The notes below the pieces were generated by a model that saw only the letters and a list, made by a program, of their open reading frames with translations, was not told where the DNA came from and searched no databases. A program made the position numbers and the translations under genes. Of a stretch of DNA of 64,000 bases, positions 1-8,284 are shown piece after piece (position 1 is the stretch's first letter; each line of letters begins with the position of its first letter). Source of the DNA: Marasmitruncus massiliensis (GTDB lineage: Bacteria; Bacillota; Clostridia; Oscillospirales; Ruminococcaceae); NCBI RefSeq assembly GCF_900186535.1, contig NZ_FYDE01000004.1:806001-870000 (forward strand). The letters are read 5' to 3'.

Positions 1-2
1 AT

Positions 3-335
3 GGAGTCAGGCAACAGGCTGCCGCCGGATTTCCGGACGCCGTTAAACTCGCGCTGCCTCTGCTTGAACATGATCGTCCGGATTATACCGGCTGCCTCGC
101 ATTGCTTCATCTGATTTCAACCGTTCAGGATACCAACGTGATACATCGGAGAGGCAAAGATGGGCTGGACGCTGTGAAAAACCGTGCAAAAGAACTGCTG
201 AGCAGGATCAACCCGGATAATTACCTGTGGGAACTTGAAAAGATGGATCGGGATTTTAAAGAACTTTGGGTCAGTCCCGGCGGTTCGGCCGACCTGTTGG
301 CGATATCTTTTTTTCTTTGCTTTCTTCCTGATTAA
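3..335 (+). CDS. CitG-like triphosphoribosyl-dephospho-CoA synthase, C-terminal part (cut by window edge)
   Basis: The reading frame is open from the window edge to a stop at 333-335, giving 110 visible residues. It ends with the motif SPGGSADLLAISFFLCFL, preceded by a segment reading STVQDTNVIHRRG. Both fit the C-terminal end of the CitG/MdcB family, which makes the triphosphoribosyl-dephospho-CoA precursor of the prosthetic group of citrate lyase or malonate decarboxylase. The N-terminal two thirds lie outside the window. A carboxylate transporter follows at 1.8-5.1 kb, so an organic-acid locus is plausible, but no lyase subunit is visible here. The family call is from recognised motifs only. 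Confidence 0.7.
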   Translation, partial: GVRQQAAAGFPDAVKLALPLLEHDRPDYTGCLALLHLISTVQDTNVIHRRGKDGLDAVKNRAKELLSRINPDNYLWELEKMDRDFKELWVSPGGSADLLAISFFLCFLPD

Positions 336-428
336 ATGCTTACGACGTTGGCAAGGGCATGTGTCATGTCATAGCATTTAGAATCAGAGTTATAGGTTTT
401 GCCTATATTTTACATTAAAACAATCAAT

Positions 429-457
429 TTTACACATGGATTGTTATATGCTACAAT
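429..457 (+). promoter_or_regulatory. Sigma-A-type promoter for the MalY/tct operon
   Basis: TTTACA at 429-434 and TACAAT at 452-457 are separated by 17 bases, and the -10 is preceded by TGC (extended -10). A small inverted repeat, CAATC at 421-425 and GATTG at 439-443, surrounds the -35 and could be an operator. Transcription would start near 464, about 80 bases before the MalY-like gene. Confidence 0.6.
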
Positions 458-543
458 CTGTAAAATGATAAGTTTAAAAAACTTGATAAATATTACTAGA
501 ACGCTTTGCTGAATTACAGTATTTTACAAAAGGAGGATCATGC

Positions 544-1722
544 ATGAAATATAATTTTGATGAAATTGTGGAAAGGCGGAATACAGAAAGCTCCAAATGG
601 GACAATGTCGGTGCGCGGGTGGGAAATCCGGACGCACTTCCCATGTGGGTTGCCGATACTGATTTCCGCTGCCCACAGCCGGTGGTTGATGCGGTGAAAG
701 CCAGGGCGGAGCATATGATTTACGGCTATCCCTATGTGACGCCGGAATTTCGCACGGCTACCGTAAACTGGGTAAAAAAGCGCCACGGCTGGGAAATGGA
801 TCCCGACTGGGTAATGTTTGCGACGGGAATTGTACCCGTTTTCAATACCATGGTGCAGGCCTTTACCGAGCCGGGTGATGAAGTGATCATCCAACGCCCG
901 GTTTATCATCCGTTCGGGTTTGCAGTCGAGGACAATGACCGCGTCATCAGCGACAGCAGCCTCGTTTACCGGGACGGGCAGTATACCATAGACTTTGAGG
1001 ATTTAGAACGCCGGGCATCCAGCCCCAAGGCGAAACTGTTTTTCCTCTGTAACCCACACAACCCGGTTGGGCGTGTCTGGACGCCGGAAGAACTGCGCCG
1101 CATAGCGGATATCTGTTTGAAGCATCACGTTCTTGTGATCAGTGACGAAATCCACTCCGACCTGATACTTTTCGGGCACCGTCATATACCGGTGGCATCT
1201 TTGGACGAACGGTACCGGATGAACACCGTTACCTGCTATGCGCCGTCCAAAACTTTCAATATCGCGGGCCTGCGGGGCTCCGGAATCGTGGTTCCAAATC
1301 CCGAAATTCGCAAAAAGCTGGAACAGCAGTTCAAGCGCAACCGCAGCATCCAGCAGAATGTGTTTGCCGTACCGGCTTATGTTGCGGCTTATGAACAGTG
1401 TGAGGATTATCTGGAACAGCTTCTGCTTTATCTGGAAAGCAATGTGGATTTCCTGGATGAATTCCTCCGGACGAAAATGCCGAAGATTAAGCTGGTTCGG
1501 CCGGAAGCAACCTATCTGATGTGGCTGGACTGTTCCGAAACCGGGATGTCCGGGGATAGCCTGGCAAACTTCTTTATTCATGAATCCAAAGTGGCTGTCA
1601 GCCGCGGTGATGGCTTTGGCCCCGAGGGTGCGGAGTTTGTCCGCTTAAATATCGGATGCCCGCGTGCAACCCTGGAAAAAGGGCTTGGGCAGATTCTGGA
1701 ACAGTACCGCAAGCGTTTCTAA
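544..1722 (+). CDS. MalY/PatB-family PLP-dependent aminotransferase or C-S lyase
   Basis: This 392-residue fold-type I PLP enzyme starts like the MalY/PatB family, with an N-terminal patch reading LPMWVADTDFRCP. The expected PLP-lysine motif is YAPSKTFNIAGLRGSG near residue 235, and NPHNPVGRVW and SDEIHSDL are the usual cofactor-contact motifs. Members are cystathionine beta-lyases or aminotransferases, and MalY of E. coli also has a regulatory role. The start at 544 follows AGGAGG; an upstream ATG at 540 is out of frame. It lies 73 bases before the tctC gene and is probably cotranscribed, so it may act on an imported substrate. Substrate is unknown. Confidence 0.85.
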   Translation: MKYNFDEIVERRNTESSKWDNVGARVGNPDALPMWVADTDFRCPQPVVDAVKARAEHMIYGYPYVTPEFRTATVNWVKKRHGWEMDPDWVMFATGIVPVFNTMVQAFTEPGDEVIIQRPVYHPFGFAVEDNDRVISDSSLVYRDGQYTIDFEDLERRASSPKAKLFFLCNPHNPVGRVWTPEELRRIADICLKHHVLVISDEIHSDLILFGHRHIPVASLDERYRMNTVTCYAPSKTFNIAGLRGSGIVVPNPEIRKKLEQQFKRNRSIQQNVFAVPAYVAAYEQCEDYLEQLLLYLESNVDFLDEFLRTKMPKIKLVRPEATYLMWLDCSETGMSGDSLANFFIHESKVAVSRGDGFGPEGAEFVRLNIGCPRATLEKGLGQILEQYRKRF

Positions 1723-1795
1723 GTAGTTTATTGGCCCGAAGATGACCGTTTTCCGGGCCTTAAATAAACAGAACTGTAAGGAGGTTTCTATTATC

Positions 1796-2896
1796 ATGAG
1801 AAAAATGATTGCATTGGTCTGTGCGTTAGGTCTGGCAGTTTCAGCCGCTGGATGCAGCGGATCGCCCGCGGCAGCCGGCTCCGCCCCGGCTTCTTCTTCC
1901 CAAGTTCCGTCAGAGTCGGCGTCGGAAGCCGTATCTTCGGCACCCTCCGCTGCCGCTTCTTCCGAGGCTTCTTTGCCGGCTGAGGTGGCAAATGTGCCTG
2001 CTCCCGCGGATTTCCCGAAAAAGGACATTAAATTTATTGTCCCGTTTGCGGCAGGCGGCGGCACGGACACGATGGCACGCATGGTTGCCAGCGCGGCAGG
2101 CAAGGATTATTTCAATGGGCATTCCCTTATAGTTGAGAACATGGGCGGCGGCGGCGCCGTGATCGGACAGACTTATGTAGCAAAGACAGCCCCCGCCGAC
2201 GGGTACACCGTGATGGTTTATACCAGTTCCGTCATCAATAACGCGCTGTTAAAGGATGTTACTTATTCTTATGAGGACTTTAAGCCGATTATCGGATGCA
2301 ACCCGGATGCGGAGATTATCGCCGTCCCAACTAGCTCGCCATATAAAACGCTGAAAGACCTTATCGAGGCCGCAAGGACAACAACCATTAAGGTCGCGAC
2401 CCCGGGGCACTCCTCCGGACACCATATCCGCGCTTTGAACATGGCTCGTCTCATGGGCTTGAACTTTGAATATATTCATAACGACAGCGCGGCAATGCAG
2501 CTTTCCCAACTGATGGGCGGCCATTGCGATGTTGCGTTTATGACTGTTTCCGAGGCAGCGGGCACCATCTTGGACGGACAGGCTGTCGGACTCGGCGTAA
2601 TGGCTGTTGAAAGAGACCCTGCCCTGCCGGATGTTCCCACATTTATGGAAGAAGGCTATGAAGGCTGGGTTGACGGAGCTAACAGAGGCATTGCGTGCAG
2701 CAAGGATGTTCCGGACGACATTTACCAGTACCTTGTTTCTGAATTCCACAAAATTTGTACTTCGGATGCTTATGTGGACGCGATGACAAAATCCGGAATT
2801 ACCCCCGGCGCTGAGACTCCGGAGGAATATCAGGATTATATTGATTTCACGGTTGACGGAATCAAAGCGCTGAAACCTCAGCTGCAGAATTCTTAA
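1796..2896 (+). CDS. tctC: Tripartite tricarboxylate transporter substrate-binding lipoprotein (TctC family)
   Basis: This 366-residue protein has a lipoprotein signal peptide with lipobox VSAAGC, then a Ser/Ala/Pro-rich linker of about 50 residues, then a Bug/TctC binding domain. The domain includes KFIVPFAAGGGTDTMARM and the family pattern AKTAPADGYTVM. It captures a carboxylate outside the membrane and hands it to TctA/TctB. The ATG at 1796 follows AAGGAGG; a longer in-frame start at 1742 would put the signal peptide inside the chain. It is about 40 residues longer than usual, owing to the linker that spans the Gram-positive cell wall. Confidence 0.9.
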   Translation: MRKMIALVCALGLAVSAAGCSGSPAAAGSAPASSSQVPSESASEAVSSAPSAAASSEASLPAEVANVPAPADFPKKDIKFIVPFAAGGGTDTMARMVASAAGKDYFNGHSLIVENMGGGGAVIGQTYVAKTAPADGYTVMVYTSSVINNALLKDVTYSYEDFKPIIGCNPDAEIIAVPTSSPYKTLKDLIEAARTTTIKVATPGHSSGHHIRALNMARLMGLNFEYIHNDSAAMQLSQLMGGHCDVAFMTVSEAAGTILDGQAVGLGVMAVERDPALPDVPTFMEEGYEGWVDGANRGIACSKDVPDDIYQYLVSEFHKICTSDAYVDAMTKSGITPGAETPEEYQDYIDFTVDGIKALKPQLQNS

Positions 2897-2919
2897 TACG
2901 GGAATTTCAATTTGGAAAG

Positions 2920-2953
2920 CCGGAGCCGGTTTTGGAAATTAGGCCGGTTCCGG
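2920..2953 (+). other. Intercistronic hairpin between tctC and tctB
   Basis: CCGGAGCCGG at 2920-2929 can pair with CCGGTTCCGG at 2944-2953 around a 14-base loop, with one G-U pair. There is no T-run after it, so it is not a normal terminator. Such hairpins after a binding-protein gene often stabilise the 5' message and raise the amount of binding protein relative to the membrane parts. Confidence 0.5.
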
Positions 2954-2978
2954 ATCTTTCCGCTCAGGAGGTGCAAAG

Positions 2979-3416
2979 TTGAACAGAAGTAAACTGATCA
3001 ATCTGACAATGCCTGCGTTTTTCGTTGGCTTCTTTGTCTGGGTCATCCTGTCCACAATGAGTATGGAAAAATCCGAGGCTATTTTTCCAAGGATGATTGG
3101 GGTATTCTCACTGGCTGTATCGTTTTTTCAGCTCTATTCCGATTTAAAAAAAGCAGATCATAAGGATAAGTTCCAGAACAGCAATGTTTTAAAGGTGCTG
3201 GAGGCGACTGCCGTCCTGTTTATCTATATTCTGCTGATGAAAAAAATCGGGTGTCTCATTGATACCGTCTTGCTGTCTTTCTATACCATGTATGCGCTTG
3301 GCTATCGTAAGTTGAAGGTTGCTGTGCCGGTTTCGGTTTTGCTGACTTTGGTTGTGTTTCTGGTATTCAAACTTCTGCTTCGTGTTCCCTTACCGATGCT
3401 GTTTTTTGACTTTTGA
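2979..3416 (+). CDS. tctB: Tripartite tricarboxylate transporter small membrane subunit (TctB family)
   Basis: This 145-residue protein has four hydrophobic segments, the usual size and shape of TctB. It contains the pattern EAIFPRMIGVFSLAVS near residue 30. TctB pairs with the large TctA channel subunit. The start is TTG at 2979, supported by CAGGAGG seven bases upstream; no suitable ATG lies nearby. It sits between tctC and tctA. Sequence in this family is weakly conserved, so the call rests on topology plus gene order. Confidence 0.85.
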   Translation: MNRSKLINLTMPAFFVGFFVWVILSTMSMEKSEAIFPRMIGVFSLAVSFFQLYSDLKKADHKDKFQNSNVLKVLEATAVLFIYILLMKKIGCLIDTVLLSFYTMYALGYRKLKVAVPVSVLLTLVVFLVFKLLLRVPLPMLFFDF

Positions 3417-3444
3417 CAGATAGCTGAGGTATGTAAAATAGTGC

Positions 3445-3530
3445 ATTGCTTTCAATGAAGAGAGCCGGTTCCCAAGGTGATATCTGACAGAGTATTACGC
3501 CGGGGCTGGTCTCTTCATTTTTAAAGCAAT
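3445..3530 (+). other. Long imperfect stem-loop between tctB and tctA
   Basis: The segment ATTGCTTTCAATGAAGAGA at 3445-3463 is nearly complementary to 3511-3530, with two extra bases on the right arm. It folds as a stem of about 19 pairs around a 47-base apical region. There is no T-run. It lies in a 158-base spacer just before the tctA ribosome binding site and could be an mRNA processing or stability element that sets subunit ratios. Confidence 0.45.
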
Positions 3531-3574
3531 TCCTGTTTCCTGTTACTGATTCTATAAGAAGGAGACTGAGTCAT

Positions 3575-5098
3575 ATGGAGAATATCCTGATTGGACTTCA
3601 GCAGTTTTTTAATCCTATGGTATTCCTTGCCTTAATGGGGGGGACTCTGCTGGGATTGATTGTCGGCGCGCTTCCCGGCCTGAACGACAGCATCACCATT
3701 GCCGTATTGATCCCGGTGACCTTTGGTATGGATCCTCATGTGGCGCTTTCCCTGCTGGTGGGCATCTACTGTGCATCCGCCTGCGGCGGCTCCATTCCGG
3801 CAGTTTTGCTTGAGATCCCCGGGACGGCGTCTGCTATGGTCACCGCGTGGGACGGTTATCCTATGACCCTCAAAGGCAAAAGCAAGCAGGCGCTCAGCCT
3901 GTGCATGACAAGCTCTTTTTTCGGCGGCATCAGCAGTGCCCTTGTATTGCTGTTTTTTGCCCCGATTCTGGCAAAATGGGCGCTGAAATTCGGCCCTCCG
4001 GAATATTTTATGCTGGCAATACTCGGCATGAGCACAGTCATCGGAATGGCAGGCAAAAACATCGCCAAGAACTTCCTGTCGATGTGCCTCGGCTTATGGA
4101 TTGCCTGTATCGGCATGAGCCCTACCACGGGAATGGCACGTTATACGTTTGGGACGGCGAGCCTGATGGACGGAATCCCGCTGATCCCGCGTATGATCGG
4201 CCTGTTCGGTATTTATTCCCTGCTCAAGATGTATGATGCCGTAGGCAAGAAAAAAACGGATGCCGCAATCGCGTCCGAAAACGCGGTCGCCTCTTCGGAG
4301 GACAGGATTGCGCTGCCCGGCTTGTCAATGTGTAAGCGGTTGCTCCCGACCTGGCTGAAGTCCAGTTTTATAGGAAATGTGCTTGGTATTATTCCCGGTG
4401 CCGGCATGACGATGGCGATTTTCCTGGCGTATGACCAGGCCAAAAAATCCAACCCCAAGTTGGAGTTCGGCACCGGAGTCCCGGAAGGTGTTGCGGCTCC
4501 GGAATCTGCGAACAACGCCGTGGTGGCAAGTTCAATGGTGCCGCTTCTTTCACTGGGAATTCCGGGCAACGGAACCTCCGCCCTGTTCCTTGGTGCGCTG
4601 ACCATTCAGGGACTGCGCACAGGCCCGACTCTGTTTAATGACTACCCCGACATGGCTTATATGATTATCATAGGATTTATTCTGGCAAATCTCGCAATGC
4701 TGCCGATGAGTCTCGTATTCTGTAAATATCTGGCATCCAAGGTGCTGAAACTGAACCCGCAGGTATTGGCCGCTGGTGTGGTCATACTTTGCGTAACGGG
4801 AGCCTATTCCTATATGAACAATCTTTTCCATATCGGCGTTATGGTTGTTTTCGGCCTGATAGGTTACTTATTCTGGAAGTTCGGTCTTCCTCAGGCGCCG
4901 CTGATTCTTTCTTCCATTCTTGGAAGCATGATGGAAAGCAACTGGGTATCCAGTATGGTCTATGCGAACAATTCTCCCATTGTATTTATTCAACGCCCTA
5001 TCAGTCTGGTGTTAGTCATCCTCTCCGCGCTGTTCCTTTTGTGGCCTCTGGTTCAGCGCCTGAAAAAAAGATTGATGAGCGTCCCCCAGGCGGTTTGA
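3575..5098 (+). CDS. tctA: Tripartite tricarboxylate transporter large permease subunit (TctA family)
   Basis: This 507-residue membrane protein has about 11-12 hydrophobic segments. It carries both glycine-rich TctA signatures: GLIVGALPGLNDSITIAVL near residue 25, and GIIPGAGMTMAIFLAYDQAK followed by PEGVAAPESANNAVV near residues 270-310. It is the substrate channel of a secondary carboxylate importer driven by an ion gradient. The ATG at 3575 follows AGAAGGAGAC. It is the last gene of the operon and ends before a terminator. The substrate cannot be read from the sequence. Confidence 0.93.
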   Translation: MENILIGLQQFFNPMVFLALMGGTLLGLIVGALPGLNDSITIAVLIPVTFGMDPHVALSLLVGIYCASACGGSIPAVLLEIPGTASAMVTAWDGYPMTLKGKSKQALSLCMTSSFFGGISSALVLLFFAPILAKWALKFGPPEYFMLAILGMSTVIGMAGKNIAKNFLSMCLGLWIACIGMSPTTGMARYTFGTASLMDGIPLIPRMIGLFGIYSLLKMYDAVGKKKTDAAIASENAVASSEDRIALPGLSMCKRLLPTWLKSSFIGNVLGIIPGAGMTMAIFLAYDQAKKSNPKLEFGTGVPEGVAAPESANNAVVASSMVPLLSLGIPGNGTSALFLGALTIQGLRTGPTLFNDYPDMAYMIIIGFILANLAMLPMSLVFCKYLASKVLKLNPQVLAAGVVILCVTGAYSYMNNLFHIGVMVVFGLIGYLFWKFGLPQAPLILSSILGSMMESNWVSSMVYANNSPIVFIQRPISLVLVILSALFLLWPLVQRLKKRLMSVPQAV

Positions 5099-5226
5099 GA
5101 AAATCTGCTGCAACGGATGCGGACTACGCCGCTGCTATAGGGTTGATCCCCTCAGAGCAGACAAAAACTCTTGAAATTGTATCATGAAACCCCATTCACT
5201 AAAATATGGGCAAAGAATAAAAAAAT

Positions 5227-5253
5227 GCGTCCAGTATACTGGGCGCGTTTTTT
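5227..5253 (+). terminator. Rho-independent terminator after tctA
   Basis: GCGTCCAGTA at 5227-5236 pairs with TACTGGGCGC at 5237-5246 and is followed by GTTTTTTAT. It closes the MalY-tctCBA operon and also separates it from the convergent HxlR gene. Confidence 0.8.
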
Positions 5254-5297
5254 ATAATTCAGCATTGTCTGAAAATATGTAAAAATGAATCGGCTAA

Positions 5298-5693
5298 CTA
5301 TTCCTGCTGTTTGCCGCTTTGGCGGGCCAATTCCGCATAATACTGCATATTGGCCTTTCCCCAGTCAAACATGGCATCAACAATCGGGATGAGTGTTTTC
5401 CCCAGATCGGTAAGCAGGTACTCCACTTTCGGAGGGATTTCCGGATAAATATTCCGATAAATAATACCATCCTGTTCGAGTTCCCGGAGCTGTTTGGTCA
5501 AAATACGGTTGCTGATATTTTTAAAAAGGCGAAATAATTCTCCATACCGGTGAGCGCCCTCATGCCCCAAGTGCCATAGAATGACAATTTTCCATTTTCC
5601 GCTCAAAATGGAAAGGGTAAGCTCCTTCTCACAATTAAATTCTCCGTTCAGAAGTCGTTTTTGCAGGTCTTGCCTTAGCGTAGTGACCAACAA
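5298..5693 (-). CDS. HxlR-family winged-helix transcriptional regulator
   Basis: The product is about 131 residues with the HxlR pattern: FNCEKELTLSILSGKWKIVI at the N-terminus, then SNRILTKQLRELEQDGIIYR for the recognition helix and wing. HxlR proteins are small dimeric DNA-binding regulators that often respond to electrophiles, aldehydes or redox state. I place the start at a TTG near 5693 or 5690, just after GAGGTGG. Longer in-frame starts exist, but the longest reads through the hairpin at 5821-5850. The gene converges on tctA; its target may be the neighbouring operon, but that is inference. Confidence 0.8.
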   Translation of the reverse strand: MLVTTLRQDLQKRLLNGEFNCEKELTLSILSGKWKIVILWHLGHEGAHRYGELFRLFKNISNRILTKQLRELEQDGIIYRNIYPEIPPKVEYLLTDLGKTLIPIVDAMFDWGKANMQYYAELARQSGKQQE

Positions 5694-5820
5694 TGCCACC
5701 TCTTTTCCGTATTTTTGTAATATTTGACAATTCCAGTATAGCAGATAATAGGACAAAGTAAAGATATTTTCCATTTTTTGTTTTTCTTTACCATACCAAA
5801 TGCACAAAATCAAACATGAA

Positions 5821-5850
5821 GCCAGCCGCAGGGTGGCCTGCGGCTGGCAG
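5821..5850 (-). terminator. Strong hairpin after the DUF5107-type gene
   Basis: The arms AGCCAGCCGCAGG and CCTGCGGCTGGC form a GC-rich stem with a short loop. On the minus strand it is followed by TTCATGTTTGATTTTG, a broken T-rich tract. It lies 17 bases after the stop of the secreted-protein gene and is the likely terminator. Confidence 0.65.
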
Positions 5851-5866
5851 AGGCAGCTTGAAATCA

Positions 5867-7849
5867 TTACGCCTGAGGTGCTTCGAGCCTTGTAGGAAAG
5901 TCGTTGGTATTATAACTGATAACCGCGTCCGCGCCGGAACTCTTTGAGATTTTAACCATTATCCGGTTGTTATCAAGTTCCAGGGCAAGGGCATTGAATG
6001 TGTAGAGTGTCGGATGGTTGCCGGTTCCGGAAGCCATAACATCATTCGTCTGCGATCCTATTTGTTCCGCCCCGGAGCCGTCCGCGTCTACTTTATAGAG
6101 CTCTACCGTGATTTCAGACGCAGACTCAGGGCTGTTGGTCCAGAGCGTAAATGTCCAGTCCCCGCCGGTATAGGTTCCATCCAGAACAGGGGTATACCAA
6201 TACGAGGGCGAATCGGTAATTGTTTTAATGGGCTGCCATCCGGTGATTCCGCTGTGATCCGCCTGCATATTTTCTCCATTGGGAGAAACATTGCTGACAG
6301 CCTGGTTAAAGAGGTACCAGGTCGGTTCGGGTTGTTCCGCCGGAGGGTTTTGAGTTCCTTCGGAATTGTACGGGATATCTGCTTTGAGCAATGTGTCACC
6401 GCTGGAATCTTTCAGCTCCAGCTGGTAAGTGAACTCTCCGGCAGGAATCGAATCCTGATTGACAGCAGTAATCAGATTCTGAGCCGAAGTGGTGCCGCTT
6501 ACAAAACTGGTATTCAGCAGTTCCGTGGTACCGCTGCTCCCGACCAGACTCATAGTTGCCGAGATCGTTTTTCCAGGGAAGCTGGTATTGACATCTGCAT
6601 GGAAGGTTGTTTGCGTTTCGTCTGCTTCGGTATACAGGTAAGCAGCGGCTTTCTCATTTGCGTTGGTCACTTGAGTAAGACCGACCGTCGGGGTGTAATA
6701 TTCTGTCCATTCGAGTTCCTCCTGCGGGGACAGGGTTGCGTCTTCAAAAAATTCGGATGAGGTTCCGCCCCATAACTCAATGTAAGGTCTGGCGGAGTTT
6801 CCGTATGCGGTTTCGGGATTGACGGCATAACTCTGATCAAAGCCCCATGTCCAGAGCTTCATACCGGGAGTTGCGCCGCTGTTGTCTGCAATTCGCAGAA
6901 TCCCCTGCTCGTTGTCATGATTGATGACACCCCACCAGTTGCCGGAGAGGTTATTTGCATAGGCAATCCCCATATCCTCCCAATTGGAAAAATGTGCGAG
7001 ATTGTCAAATTTGAAGAGATGTGACGAAGCATTCACTGCTTCATCAACGGTCCCCATCCACGGCCACCAGTCATCTTTACTTTTCACCTCTGTCATTGGA
7101 GCAACGATCTCCATTGTTTCAGAGCCGATCGTATTGCCGGGGGTTGAGCCTGGAGCAAGCGTATTGCATGTCCAGTATTCATAATTGACGGATTGATCCT
7201 GATTGTTCTTTAAGCGGACATTCATTTCTACATACGGCTTGTCCGCATAGACCGTGTAAATGACCTCACAGGTAATGTTCGTAAGCCCGTTATCAAATTT
7301 TCCGGGTCTACGTGTGAAATTGATTGTATCAGTCGCTGTCATTTTAACGGAAACCTGACTGGAATTCTGGGTCACAATCTGATAGCTCCATGGGAGAAGC
7401 CAGAACTTTCCATGCTCTGGCTCTGAAAAAGTAGGCATAATGCCGCCGTAGACCATGAGCCAGTCATAATAAAAGTTTCCTTCCCCAATCCCATAAGGTG
7501 CGCCGACCGGATTCTGATAGAGCAGTTCTTTGCCTGTCGGTTTATAAATGATGGACAAAAGTCTGCCGCCGAAATCGGGCAGCAAGGTTACCTTCAGATA
7601 ATCGTTTTCGATTACTTTGGTATTAAACACCGTATTGACAAGGCTGGAAGGGTTGCCGCTCTGGAAGGAGTTGTCCGGATTTAATGTATAGTCAAAATGT
7701 TTGAATGTGGTGGTGGAGTCATAAATAGTAACGGAAGACGAACTCGCTGAGCTTTTCCGGGCTGTTACAAGAATGGACGATGTAAGTACCAATGTCAAAA
7801 CCATAAGCAATAAAAGAAATCTTTTTGCAAGCTGTTTCATTGTCTTCAT
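5867..7849 (-). CDS. Secreted DUF5107-type (galactose-mutarotase-like) protein with C-terminal beta-rich domain
   Basis: This protein of about 660 residues begins with a signal peptide (KRFLLLLMVLTLVLTSSILV). The body contains a patch typical of DUF5107 proteins: LLPDFGGRLLSIIYKPTGKE, then KELLYQNPVGAP and several Trp-rich segments. The family has a galactose-mutarotase-like beta-sandwich fold and is usually linked to carbohydrate handling. The last 170 residues or so form a separate beta-rich region that may bind sugar. The ATG at 7849 has AAAGGA nine bases upstream; an ATG at 7858 is possible. It diverges from a sugar ABC operon and shares paired regulatory elements with it. Enzyme activity is unproven. 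Confidence 0.65.
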   Translation of the reverse strand: MKTMKQLAKRFLLLLMVLTLVLTSSILVTARKSSASSSSVTIYDSTTTFKHFDYTLNPDNSFQSGNPSSLVNTVFNTKVIENDYLKVTLLPDFGGRLLSIIYKPTGKELLYQNPVGAPYGIGEGNFYYDWLMVYGGIMPTFSEPEHGKFWLLPWSYQIVTQNSSQVSVKMTATDTINFTRRPGKFDNGLTNITCEVIYTVYADKPYVEMNVRLKNNQDQSVNYEYWTCNTLAPGSTPGNTIGSETMEIVAPMTEVKSKDDWWPWMGTVDEAVNASSHLFKFDNLAHFSNWEDMGIAYANNLSGNWWGVINHDNEQGILRIADNSGATPGMKLWTWGFDQSYAVNPETAYGNSARPYIELWGGTSSEFFEDATLSPQEELEWTEYYTPTVGLTQVTNANEKAAAYLYTEADETQTTFHADVNTSFPGKTISATMSLVGSSGTTELLNTSFVSGTTSAQNLITAVNQDSIPAGEFTYQLELKDSSGDTLLKADIPYNSEGTQNPPAEQPEPTWYLFNQAVSNVSPNGENMQADHSGITGWQPIKTITDSPSYWYTPVLDGTYTGGDWTFTLWTNSPESASEITVELYKVDADGSGAEQIGSQTNDVMASGTGNHPTLYTFNALALELDNNRIMVKISKSSGADAVISYNTNDFPTRLEAPQA

Positions 7850-7995
7850 TTTTGCCATTCCTTTCCTTTTCTGTCGTCTTATTTTACCGTGTTCTGTCGC
7901 CTGAGGTTTCATAATACCAACATAAGCATTCCTCCTCTCACTTTTATTGTTTAAAACATAAAAAGTAATTAACATTTAGATAAATTTATATTTAA

Positions 7996-8023
7996 ATAAT
8001 ACCATAAATTTATAATCAGTAAA
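7996..8023 (-). promoter_or_regulatory. Minus-strand promoter for the secreted DUF5107-type gene
   Basis: On the minus strand TTTACT (8023-8018) and TATTAT (8001-7996) are separated by 16 bases, and the -10 is preceded by TGG. The -35 overlaps the outer end of the left 24-bp inverted repeat. The leader would be about 140 bases. Confidence 0.5.
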
Positions 8024-8154
8024 GTACGCACATTTTTGTAACTACCCTAAGCCTGCTTCAGTAGCCTGTAAATTGACTGCGGAAAAACGCAGTCCGATTT
8101 TCAAGGCATTGTTTATCTGAATGTATGCTAGTAACAAAAATGTGCGTACTTTAC
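8019..8154. repeat. Pair of inverted 24-bp elements in a divergent promoter region
   Basis: The left copy at 8019-8042 begins GTAAAGTACGCACATTTTTG, and the right copy at 8131-8154 is its inverted complement with two mismatches at the inner end. The arms are 88 bases apart. A smaller hairpin, GACTGCG/CGCAGTC, lies at 8074-8093 between them. Each arm carries the -35 hexamer of the promoter that reads outward. Paired regulator-binding sites are the simplest reading; a MITE-like insertion with terminal inverted repeats is the alternative. No clear target-site duplication is seen. Confidence 0.7.
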
Positions 8155-8177
8155 ATTTAAAAAATTGGATTTATAAT
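8150..8177 (+). promoter_or_regulatory. Promoter for the RbsACB-type sugar importer operon
   Basis: TTTACA at 8150-8155, inside the right 24-bp element, and TATAAT at 8172-8177 are separated by 16 bases. This mirrors the minus-strand promoter at 7996-8023. Transcription would start near 8184, about 100 bases before the first gene. Confidence 0.6.
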
Positions 8178-8284
8178 AATGATATGGATATTAATGATAA
8201 ATAAAGTGGAAGATGTTGATTTTATTTATGTATATTTTGACAATATCCACCCGTGGCACAGATGAAAACAGGGGAGGGGAAACA

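Noticed and set aside
5694-5867. Long N-terminal extension of the HxlR gene
   Set aside because: The extension translates through the terminator hairpin at 5821-5850 and has no family match; a TTG after GAGGTGG fits the family start.
8019-8154. Calling the inverted repeats an insertion sequence or MITE outright
   Set aside because: No transposase, no clear target duplication, and each arm is set precisely as the -35 of an outward promoter; kept as an alternative only.
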